Under the pieces are notes generated by a model. The model did not search any database. It worked only from the letters and a program-made list of their open reading frames with translations, and was not told where the DNA came from. From Neurospora tetraspora (Eukaryota > Ascomycota > Sordariomycetes > Sordariales > Sordariaceae): a stretch of DNA of 64,000 nucleotides. Shown one piece after another: positions 54,466 to 64,000 of the stretch (its first letter is position 1; each line of letters opens with the position of its first letter). Both the position numbers and the translations under genes were made by a program. The DNA lies in the NCBI RefSeq assembly GCF_033439725.1, contig NW_026944385.1, forward strand, positions 124,001 to 188,000. Direction: 5' to 3'.

Positions 54466-54694
54466 TGTGACCTTGCGGATTTGTTGAATATTTGGCTTGG
54501 CTGAAGTGCTGATATGCGCCAAAATGGGTTGGGAAGGAGTGCACTTTGTTTACCTACTTGCCCCCTTTTTGAGGAGTGAAACATGACAACACGACGGAAG
54601 CATCATGATGGGAGGTTGATTTAAGTTGTGACATAAAGCTGCAAATATGAAAAAACACCAAGTTCCTTTCCAAAAATGCACGCAAAGGGGACAA

Positions 54695-57600
54695 TCAACC
54701 CCTCTTTACCCCAACACCAATATCCCGCACCACATAAATCTGCCCATACAAATCCGTAACATCAACAAACAACTTTACCTTCTCCATCTCTCCGGTACCC
54801 ACCAAGCCTTGCAGTTCACGCATTGCTCTTTCCATCCCCCTTCTTTCATACTCCGCAATCCACATCAACTCCTCTTTGACCTTCTTCTCTTCCTCCCCAT
54901 TCCCATCGCTACCCTCCAACGCACCCTCCTTCCCACGTTTCGCACCACCAGAAGAGGCAGTGTGGAACTCCGCAAAGTTTACCGAATTCAAATTCCCCTC
55001 TCCAGCGTCCCTAGCAATCGACCCATAGTCGTTATACATCCTGCACAGACTCGCCAAGCTTCTCACCATCGCTTCCGCCACATAGCTTGTCTTGGCGTCC
55101 TTGTTGAACAGATTGTCGGTCTTGTTGCTGTTGTAGGGATGGCTGTGCGAAAGAAGACAGGTGTAAAAGGTGAAGGAGAAGGGGCAGGAGGTGTGGTCGG
55201 CTGAGGTAGTGCGCACCCAGGAGTAAAAAGTTCTTGAGTCTGCTGGGGAAAAGATCTTGGGTTGCTCTTGTGTTTTGAGGGAAGCAGATGAGGAAAGGCG
55301 GCGGCGCTTGGACGGTGGGGGAGAGGAAGCATCGAAGGGCTCGGAGATGGGCGAGGGGAGGCCGGTTTCTTCCTCCCTGGGAGCAATGTTCAGTTGGTTG
55401 GAAGCGGCAAATTGGATGTTATCAGCAGCGTGCTGAACATGCGCCAGCAAGAACGTCTGCACCTCTTTCGCCAACCTGGCCTGTACACTCGCCGGTGCAC
55501 CTCTCACAGCTGGGTGCAGCAAGATGTGTCTGACGTAGCGGGAGAGGGTAGCCCGAATCTCTTTCAGATTGGTAGGCGTGTGATCCGCATCTCCCCAGAT
55601 ACTTCTTCTCCTACCCGAGGGTTCAAACTCCTCGAAGACCTGCCCAACCACTTCCCTAACCGCTTCAAAACTTCCCCTGCTTCCGCTGTAGAAGCCTAGG
55701 AAGTCCCGCTCCACTGCGGTCTCCATGTACTCATCTACTTGGTAGTTGAGCATGGACAGGATCATCATCTCTTGGAGGACGTAGTTGCTCAGGCCTCCAC
55801 TGTGACTGTGGCCGCCGGTGGCCTGGACACGAAGTGCATTACTTGCGGTCCAGGTTAAGGGGATGAAAGTCATGTACTTCTCGTCCCCTCCGGTAGCTAG
55901 GAAGATCCCCAGTTCCTTCCGCTTCCGCTGAAGAAAGCCAAGGGCGTAACAGGCCTGCATCTCCGCCACCCTCAACAGTTGCGGCGCGAGGGTTCTGAAC
56001 AACGGCGTAAGAGAGATGAGCTGCCCTGCCTTCAGCACACCCTTGAGCAACCCTTCGGAAACGAAGAGCGACTCCTTGGTGCTCTGCACGACCTGGCCAT
56101 CCGCGTCAACCGTCGAACCAGTGAAGTCAGGCAAAGGAACAGCTGCCGCAGCCAGGCAGTACGCTTCGCACAACACCGGCGAAGCATAGGTGACCTTCTC
56201 AATCCAGAGGTACTGCCCCTTTTTCCAGTCTTGCTTGTGAGCTTCAAGGAAGGCCTTGCCCGTTTCGATGCTAGCGGAGATGAAGTTGACACCGTGCATG
56301 CGTCCGAGCTGTTGGATCCAGGGGAGATGGGAGAGCCAAGAGAGGGTGAGGATGCCGTATGCTGTGACTTCGGCGATGCCATTTGCCCAGGAGCCATCGA
56401 GACCTTGTGAGCCGAGGACTTTGGTGAGAACGTGGAGGGAAGTCATTGGGATTTGCTCCTGGAGTTCAGGAGCTAGTTGGAAGATTGATGCTTCGAGGGA
56501 GGGGTTGGCGGACATGCTATCGAAGAGGGTGGCGAAGGACTGGGAGAGGAGCATCATCCAGTAGAGTTCGTTGATGTGCTAGATAGTGTCAGTACTTGTC
56601 CTTAATAGCCGTCAAGAATGGGAAGCGCTTACCCATTTCTCCCTCACACTATCGGTGTGCACCTGCTCACAAAGGAACTTTGCCGTCTTGACAATCTGCT
56701 GGGCATAAACCGTTGGGTCATCCATCATCAACAGACACGTCAGAACATTGCAGTTAGCGCTGATACTCGGATTCCTCTCCCCTTCATACGTCTTGAAGTG
56801 ATCCTTCGCTTCAAACGCCCTAATGAGCGACTCGACGCCCACCTTGGTACCAAGATGTCTCAACGCCATGATTGCTCTTGCCGTATCGTCCGCATCGACA
56901 AGTCCGCCGGGAACTGCGAATCGTTAGCACTTTCCTCTCTTCACCTCTTTCACCCCTTTCACCCCTTTCACCCCAGCATCGGCAACTCACAAAAACTAAA
57001 CAACCCCCCCTGCCTCCCCCACCCCTCCTCCAAATACCCCCTAATCGCCCTCCCCTCCCTCTCCCCAAACTCAACCCCCGCCTCAACAAGCGTCGTAACA
57101 ACCCACGTAACCTCAAACGTCTCGGTCGGCCACGCACACGGCACCCCTCCATCCCCCTTCTGCCCCCCATCTCCTTCTCCTTCAAACCTCTCCCTATCCA
57201 CAACCCCCTTCAAATATTCCTCCGCCTGCTCATCCCACATCCCCTTTTCTCCTAAACCCATAAGGTAAGCAGCAGTGGACGCCGGACTAGCGAGCATACT
57301 CCCGTTTTCCTCTTTCAGATGTCCGACTTTGTCGAAATCGATGTAACCCCACAGCGCCTCGAGCGAGTGATACAGCGTTGAGCGGGCGGTGTAGACGTAG
57401 TTGGCGGGTAGCTTTGCCAGCTTAGCGTCGTGCAGGGCGCGGAGGGTAGAAGAGCCGGGGAAGGAGGAGAGGCCGGTGACGCCGGAGTCTTCAAGCAACG
57501 AGAGGAGGCGAGTGACGAGGAGCTCGAAACCGACTTGGTCGGTGGAGGAGACGTCCCAGGTGGAGAGCATGGATTGGAGGGCGGTGGAACCTTTCTCAAT

Positions 57601-57960
57601 CCTGTGCTGCAAGGGCCAGTTCTTGAGTTCGGGTTCATGTTGTGTGGTGGGCTGGGGAGAAGGGAAGACATGGAGGGAGTGTCGCTTGAGGGCGAGGAGG
57701 GCGGCGGCTGTGTTGAGGATCCCGTCGATGGGCGTGGCGTAGGAGGTCCATCCGCCTGATGGAAGTTGGTGGCGGAGGATGTAGGTGAAGCATTGGGGAA
57801 ATAGGAAGTGCCCGGAGTTGGGGAGTTTCTGGATCATGGATAGCCAGGCTGTGTCGTAGATGGCTGAGGAGGTGGTGCCTAGGCCTTTCCCGGAAGAGCA
57901 GTGGGAGGAGAGGAAGGTGATGAGAGAGTTGATCTGGGCTTGGAGGCTTGAAGATTCCAT
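54695..57960 (-). CDS. Bifunctional diterpene cyclase of the fungal CPS/KS type
   Basis: Exons 57,960-56,991, 56,913-56,633 and 56,578-54,695 give 1,044 residues. The N-terminus GLGTTSSAIYDTAWLSMI and QLPSGGWTSYATP are typical of fungal copalyl diphosphate/kaurene synthases. The class II acid motif DADD is at residues 330-333 (protonation-initiated cyclisation of GGPP to a copalyl diphosphate). The class I part has DEYME at 699-703 (diphosphate-binding Mg2+ motif) and NDYGSIARD at about 933-941, inside YNDYGSIARDAGEGNLNSVN. Both active sites therefore appear intact. The product may be ent-kaurene or a relative such as a pimarane, phyllocladane or aphidicolane; stereochemistry cannot be read from motifs. 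A disordered insert with SKRRRLSS (near 55,300) makes the protein longer than the usual about 950. The ATG at 57,960 is chosen because the family start follows directly. Confidence 0.92.
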
Positions 57961-59567
57961 GGTTGTGGGTGAATGATGTGTGATGTTGTAATGAGTTGTG
58001 AATAGAGGATCTGTTGATAAAAGGTTAACTGAGACGGGGGCAGATGATGAAGTATTATACTTGTCATCAGGCCTCATGGCTGACAATTTCCTGTCCGTGG
58101 TTGCAAAGCATGAGCCGGATATTGACAAGCCTGCTTCTCACTTTCATCCAGCTTGATGGTTCCCCTGCTAGACTCCGACAAGTTCCAGTTTCGATCTACA
58201 TCACGAAGTGATTTGTCCTAGGATCGTCAGGTTCTCTTCAAGTTTCACGAGGCCAAAGTTCTCAATTGTGACAACTGACCAGAGACATGACTGCGATGAC
58301 CAAGCTGATAGAGGAGGATGAGATAGCTCGACTTCAAGACTCCAGCAGGATTCTCAGCTGCAGCCCCGTGGCCCCCATGAGCAATAGCCGCTCAGGAACA
58401 TCCGGGTCTTTTCGGAGTTAGCCACTTCTTGCACAGAGAGTCAGCAATCAACAGACTGTTTTGAAAGTAGCAGGTACCCTTTTTTTGCACCGCTACAAAA
58501 AGCCACTTACGGCTGTTTCATCTAAACCCGCTGAACTCAAACGTCCGGAACACCAGCTCTGCTTCCGGGAGCCATCAAGACATTCACTCGTTGTTGATGG
58601 GCCTTTGGAAAGAGCACCGGTGTGGTTCCAGCACGGCCCAAATGCATGGTAATGATGGCATTAGCACACCGGCCTACTCGCCTGAACTCGCTTCGCCTTG
58701 TTTATCAAAACAATCATATGTTTCAACGCACGACATTAATCCATATCCCTCACGAGGTGGTCCGGTGGATTGGTAATCCGCCCACGGAGTTCCCAGTGCG
58801 ACTGTCGAGGTTTATGCCGTGCTGAGGTGTCAACGGAGCCGTTGTTGTGTAACCCGGACTAACTCCCACTGCTTTGGGTCCGCCAGGGAGTGTGACACCA
58901 TCTGCCAGGTGGAGTCTGTGAAAGATGTCTCACTTCATCACTATCCTGGGGACGATCCGGATCGTGAACCCAGGGCCATGGGCTGGGGTGTATGTCAGGG
59001 CAAGTCACCACGACGGAAGCTATTCCCAAGCCCCGGAGTAACCTTGTAGCGTGCAGTGTAAGACATGGAGTTCCATGGGGGTGGGTACACTGTGTGCCCA
59101 GCTCGACAGGGGTTGATAGCACGCTGCAGCCCTGAAATATGGCCCCCTGTTAGGCTGCGTTGGATCCATGACGGTGATCAGTCCAGTGACTGAAACACCG
59201 AAACTCCGGGGGTGGTGATGATGATGATGATGATTTTCCGGGACCTGGGGCTGCACGACGGTTGATGCCGTGTTTGTAATCAAAATTTGGTGGCTCAGCT
59301 TGACGGTGCCTGAATTATTGGGACTCCTCGGGTAGATGTATTCTCACCTTGAATGTCGCTGATGAACCCAGGCCAACATCCACGTGACAGACGCGTGTCG
59401 TACAAGATATCGCTTCGTCTCCAAGCGACCACTTGGATTCATGCCCCCAAATCCAGTTGCCTTGAGGTTATTAGTACTGGCCCTGTGCCGCACTCTTGCT
59501 TCACTTGAGGTGCCGCCAAGTCGATAAGCAAACACACGTAACAACAACCATAGAGTCATCCAAAAAA
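57961..59567. other. Divergent intergenic region of the diterpene cluster
   Basis: About 1.6 kb between the minus-strand cyclase and the plus-strand FAD oxidase, likely carrying both promoters. A run of GATGAT repeats lies near 59,214-59,234. No gene supported. Confidence 0.5.
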
Positions 59568-61290
59568 ATGTCTTCAGCCCTTCTCAAACTCTTCAGATCA
59601 GCTGGAACTCGTCTCCTTTCCACCACAAAGCACTCATTCCTCCGCCAAAACTCAACCATGTCCGTCGAAAAGACGGCCCTTGAACGAGCAGCCGCCGCTC
59701 GCGACCTTCTTAAATCCACCTTTGGACAGCGCGTCACTACCGCCGATGACCCTGCCTCCGGGCCGATGGTGGCTCTCACGGCTCCCTGGTAGGTGTTTCT
59801 CCTCCTCCTTTCCCTTCCTATTCTCCCCATCAACCTCGACTAACCCACCACACGTAGGTCAACAACCTGCCATCTCCCCTCGGCCGCTTACTTCCAACCC
59901 GTTTCCCCAGCTGAAGTCAGCACCGCCCTCTCCATCATCACCAAAACCCAAACCAAATTCGGCGTGCGCGCCACGGGCCACAATCCCAACCCGGGCTTCA
60001 GCAGCACTCGTGAAGATGGCGTGATCATTGATCTGCACCGGTTGGATCACAAGTCCTTTGACCCGGAAACGGGGATAGCGAGCGTAGGCGCGGGAAATAC
60101 CTGGGGAGAGGTGTATACCTGGCTTGAAGGAAAGGGGAGGAGTGTGATGGGGGGACGGTATGAGGAGATTGGTGTGGCGGGATTTGTGCTGGGAGGCGGA
60201 ATGCCGGGGTTCGTCAATCTGAGGGGGATGGGGTGTGATCAGGTTCGGGGGTTTGAGGTAAGTTCTCCGGTGCTGGTGCCTGGTCATGAGAGGGGTTGCT
60301 GACAGAAACAGGTCGTCCTAGGAAACGGACAAGTCGTCTACTGCTCCGCCGAAATCCGACCGGATCTCTACCGGGCTCTGAAAGGCGGCGGATCAAACTT
60401 TGGAGTCGTTACCCGGTTCGATTTGCAGACATATCCTTTGTTGAAGACGCAGTATACCGTTAGCCTGTACAAGACAGAGGATTATGCCAGCATCATCGAG
60501 GCTTCGGTAGCTGCGCACAAGGAGATGGAGACAGATCCCAAAGCGGCGTACTTCACCAACTTCCACCGGGATTTCATCGCCATCGGGCAGCTGTATGCCG
60601 ATACGCCCAAGGGAGAACCAAAGGCTTTTGAGCCGTTCCGGAAGCTGGAGAGTATGATGGCGCCGGTTGTGCCAAAGACGGATGGCACGCTGTCGACGCT
60701 GGCGCAGGCCATTGGACATCGGCCTCCCAAGGGGAAGTAAGTTTCCCCCGTTTCCCGTTCTTCTTGCCAGGATGAAATTGCTGACAACAGTCAACCACAG
60801 ACGCGTCATCTTCACCATCTCCACCAAAGTCGACACCGACCTCTACCTCGCCATCCACAAGACCTGGCAAGACGTAACCGCTACCCTCCCTCCTTCCACC
60901 GAAGGCACAGACCTGCACTACACCATTCAACCCGTGACCTCTTCGGCCGCTCGCGCCGGCCGCGACAACGGCACCGGTGGCAACGCCCTAGGTTTAGAAG
61001 AGGTGTCGCAGAACTGGTACGTCTTCACATTGGAGTACCCGCGGAACGGGGATGACGCGGTGCACCAGGCTGCCATGGATAGCATTTACGAGCAGGTAAG
61101 GAAGACAGCGGAGGAGAGGGGGTTGCTGTTGGATTTTGTTTGCCCGACGTTTGCAGACAAGAGGCAGCATGTGCTGCGGGGGTTTGGGGAGGAAAATGTT
61201 GCGTTGATCAAGGAGGTTGCGGGGAAGTATGATGGCGAGGAGGTGTTTCAGAAGTTGCAATATGGCGGGTTTTTGGTGAGGGATTTGTAG
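59568..61290 (+). CDS. FAD-linked oxidoreductase (berberine-bridge-enzyme-like)
   Basis: Exons 59,568-59,788, 59,858-60,257, 60,312-60,736 and 60,801-61,290 give 511 residues. It has the PCMH-type FAD domain: VRATGHNPNPGFSS (H115 is a candidate for covalent 8-alpha attachment), DGVIIDLHRL, VGAGNTWGEVY, AGFVLGGGMPGFVNLRGMGC and LKGGGSNFGVVTRFDL, followed by the substrate domain and a short tail. Such enzymes oxidise alcohols or C-C bonds of small metabolites with O2. The N-terminus (MSSALLKLFRSAGTRLLSTT) is Arg/Ser-rich and amphipathic, resembling a mitochondrial presequence rather than a secretory signal; a second in-frame Met begins MSVEK. Position beside the diterpene cyclase suggests it modifies the diterpene, which is inference. 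Confidence 0.9.
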
Positions 61291-62758
61291 GTGGTGGTGG
61301 TGATGGTGTAGGAGGAGAAGGGATGATGGTTTCCAGTTGTTGTTCTTGTCGTTGTCGTCATGTAGCGCGTTTGGAGGCGGGACACAGATAGTGGGTTAGC
61401 GGTCCCTAACACTTAACGGTGATAGATACAGCCTTAACAGTTAATGTACGTTACTGTCCCACCTCTTACAAACATCAAAACAGGCATGCCTCTTTCCACC
61501 TGCAGCGCAAACACAGCACCATTGACATCATCTTTTGTTCCCCAACTCACCACCTGCCGTGCTCCTCTTTTACATCCAGCGCACTCGCTTTTCAAGAGCG
61601 AGTTGACAAACACGATACTTTGGCAAATCCTGGCTGGAATCAGTGGCCCGGTTTATTGGCAATCCACGGCATCGGCCAGCTCAACCTCCCAAGTCTGAAT
61701 GGCTTCAAATTCTTTGTCGTTTCTTGGGGGATAACAACAACTCGGCCTTGATACCCTCGCTACCGGCTTTACAGTGTTCCATCTCCGAGCTTTTATGCCG
61801 GGCCTATTTTGAGACATGTTCGCAAATCACCACGTGCGGACATGGACACCACCCTGCTCGCCCTGCTCGCCCTACGGACCCACAGTGTCTGTGACAAATT
61901 CCAGGTACCTACCACCCCTGCCTCAGCGCGTCAAGGGTACAGTGCTCACAAAGAAACTCCGAAGCATCACAGCATCAACACCAGGGCAATCCACTGTGCC
62001 CGCTGCATCCACTGCGGGATATGGACATCATGATATCTTGTTGTCTTTGGTTGATAATCACCTCCAGCTGTGATGGCTCCAAGATTTCATGACTACATGT
62101 CTCCTCCGAGTACATGTCGATGCCAGCAGCTGAAAAGTGATCGGAGTATCCACAGCCATGAACTCTCAACCCGGTCGGACTTGCTTCTTCTTTTTGATAT
62201 GCACGACATCAGCCGTTCAGGATTCCATGTGTGATATCTTGCAGGTTTCCCATGGGATTGGGATGGCCGTTGAAGATTACAACAGGTGTGGATGTAGTGG
62301 ACTCGACATGTACTGTGCTGTTGTTGTGCTGGCCTATGATTGTCAGGCACGCTGAAGGATTGGGGCCGAAGGATTGAACGCTTGACACCACACGGTGCCA
62401 CAACTCCAGCTGAAAAAGTTGAAAGGTTTGTGACGAGCAGAGACATGAGTGTCATGTGGAGACTGAGGTTTCTGACTTTCCCTTCAGTATCACGGACTAG
62501 AAACTCCAGTCTAGCCTCAGCTCACATGTGCCAGCTCAGATGTGATAGCTTCAAATTTCTCGGCCTCTTCGCTGGCTCCGACTCTTTGCCCCCATGAAGA
62601 CCAATGAATGACGCAGAGCAGGACAGTCAACAGAAGCCAGAAAGACATAAAGCACAACGGCCACGTCCCTTTCTCACATCCACTTCAAGCCAAACTATCA
62701 ACTTCATCTATTTCACAACCAAGCCTTCACCAACCACTACGCACAAAGAAACAACACA
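61291..62758. other. Intergenic, no supported gene
   Basis: 1.5 kb between the FAD oxidase and the P450. Probable P450 promoter toward the right end (AGACATAAAGC near 62,642). Nothing else recognised. Confidence 0.5.
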
Positions 62759-64000
62759 ATGAACACACTACACAACACCTCCTCCCCACCAGGCACCGGA
62801 ACACACCACCTCAACCCCTTCCACCTCACCATCAAAGACCGAATCGAGCACCTGAGCTACCCCAAAACCTTTGCACTTATCCTTATAACATCTTGGCTCC
62901 TCTCCAGCACCGCCAAATGGCTTACCAACGGCAAGCGCAAGAAGCTCACAGTTCCCACTTTTGGCTATCGCTCGTGGTTCGAACCGACGCTCTTGTTGCA
63001 GACCAGGTTCGTGAAGGGGGCTAGGGATTTGGTGCATGAGGCTTATACCAAGGTAACTATCCCCGTCCAGAGGCATCAGGACGTGAGTAACTGGAATGTC
63101 AGAGGGGTCAGGGGAGGGTGGGGAGAAAAAGGCTGACGCAAGAAACATGAACAGATGCCAAACATGCCCTTCGTCCTCAAACGCTACGACGCCGATTTCT
63201 TGATCTTACCCATCCGGTACTTGGACGAGTTGCGCTTGATACCACTGAGCAAGCTGAGTAACAAGGGTGCTAATGTCGCCGTACGTACCTTTCCTCCCGT
63301 TTCCTTTTGTCCCCAAACAGTCACTGATCTGATGTCCGCAGAACCTCGTCCCCGAATACCACGGCATAACCTTCCTTCTCACCAACAACCTCCACGTCGA
63401 AGTCCTCCGCAAAAAACTCACCCCGGAGCTCTGGAAGTTCATCGACCTCGCCTCCTCCGAGCTCTCACACGGGTGGGACATCTCCCTCCCTCTCTCTGAA
63501 CTCTCCACGAACGGGAACGACTGGGTCAAAATCGATTTCGAACACACCGTTAGGGATCTAGTCGCTCGCATGACCGCCAAAGTCTTCTTGGGTTCTCCGG
63601 CCTGCCGCGATGAGACCTGGCTGGGTATTTCTGTCGACTTTTCTATTGATCTCTTCACAGCCAGTTTCACCATGAAGATGTTTCCTCCCTGGATGTACCC
63701 CGTCGTTGCGCCTTTGATCCCGGCTAGGAGGCGGGTGTTGAGGCAGTTGAAGGCTGCGCAACTCATCGTCGGGGAACAGATGAGGAAGCACGATTCGCTG
63801 AAGGAGAAGAGGGCGCAAGCGGAACGTGGGGAGGTAGCGCTCACGGAAGAGGAGGCGCAGGATACGTTGCTCGATTGGATGCTTGACCATGGAAAGGGGG
63901 ATGAGGTGAAAGTGGAGGAGATGAGTGCGCGACAGTGTGTCTTGACGCTGGCGAGCATTCATACTACTGCGAGCCAGGCGGCCAATATGATGTTTGATTT
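62759..64000 (+). CDS. Cytochrome P450, truncated by the window end
   Basis: Exons 62,759-63,082, 63,155-63,280 and 63,342 onward; introns GTGAGT..CAG and GTACGT..CAG both keep phase 0. The N-terminus has an ER signal anchor at about residues 38-52 (FALILITSWLL). Then come FGYRSWFEPTLLLQTRF, FVLKRYDADFLILPIRYLDE, VPEYHGITFLLTN and VRDLVARMTAKVFLG, typical of fungal CYP families near ent-kaurene oxidase (CYP503-type). The last residues reach the I-helix (LTLASIHTTAS). The heme-binding cysteine region lies outside the window. Given the neighbouring diterpene cyclase, oxidation of the diterpene scaffold is the likely role, but the family assignment is tentative. A shorter exon 1 ending at 63,052 is a weaker alternative. 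Confidence 0.85.

Noticed and set aside
1-64000. CRISPR array or prokaryotic operon
   Set aside because: No spaced direct repeats. Introns, tRNA intron, TATA boxes and protein families are fungal.

Overview
The window comes from a filamentous ascomycete, most likely a Sordariomycete (inference). The genes have short GT..AG introns of about 50-100 nt. Several families are ascomycete types: HsbA-like secreted protein, ascomycete laccase, fungal Tcp11/Sok1, and a bifunctional fungal diterpene cyclase. Two AT-rich islands (about 19.6-24.8 kb and 49.9-53.95 kb) hold transposons degraded almost only by C-to-T/G-to-A changes, as expected of repeat-induced point mutation (RIP). All splice models are hand-read from splice signals and frame continuity.

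0-13 kb: a repeat-rich Zn2Cys6-like protein (-), a frame-disrupted HsbA-like secreted protein (-), a secreted two-module protein (-), a seven-exon laccase (+), an SDR oxidoreductase (+) followed by a 146-bp fold-back, and a small conserved-looking protein (-).

13-31 kb: an accessory region. Three disordered-protein genes lie in tandem on the minus strand (starts at 14,448, 16,752 and 19,210). A fourth 5' remnant (start 24,882) is cut off at the edge of the first island, and a related gene (29,353) lies on the plus strand. Intact members share a short first exon, one phase-2 intron and a TATA box about 140-150 bp before the ATG. Three loci share a promoter block TTCCAyrGTCGCAA, and two proteins share a C-terminal LxRELxSLxQLGGPGN motif. 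I do not recognise this family. The island between them is a hAT transposon with a short LTR element nested in it.

31-50 kb: a 630-bp inverted-repeat element (MITE-like, 8-bp target duplication) sits before an FHA-pseudokinase gene that carries one in-frame TGA. Then come an NmrA-like protein, a Tcp11/Sok1 protein, a four-TM protein and a copper amine oxidase.

50-64 kb: a RIP-degraded Ty1/copia element, an intron-containing tRNA-Met, and the edge of a diterpenoid cluster. The cluster has a bifunctional CPS/KS-type cyclase (-), a divergent FAD-linked oxidase (+), and a P450 (+) that runs off the window. The cyclase would make the hydrocarbon or alcohol scaffold and the oxidase and P450 would oxidise it; the product cannot be read from sequence alone.
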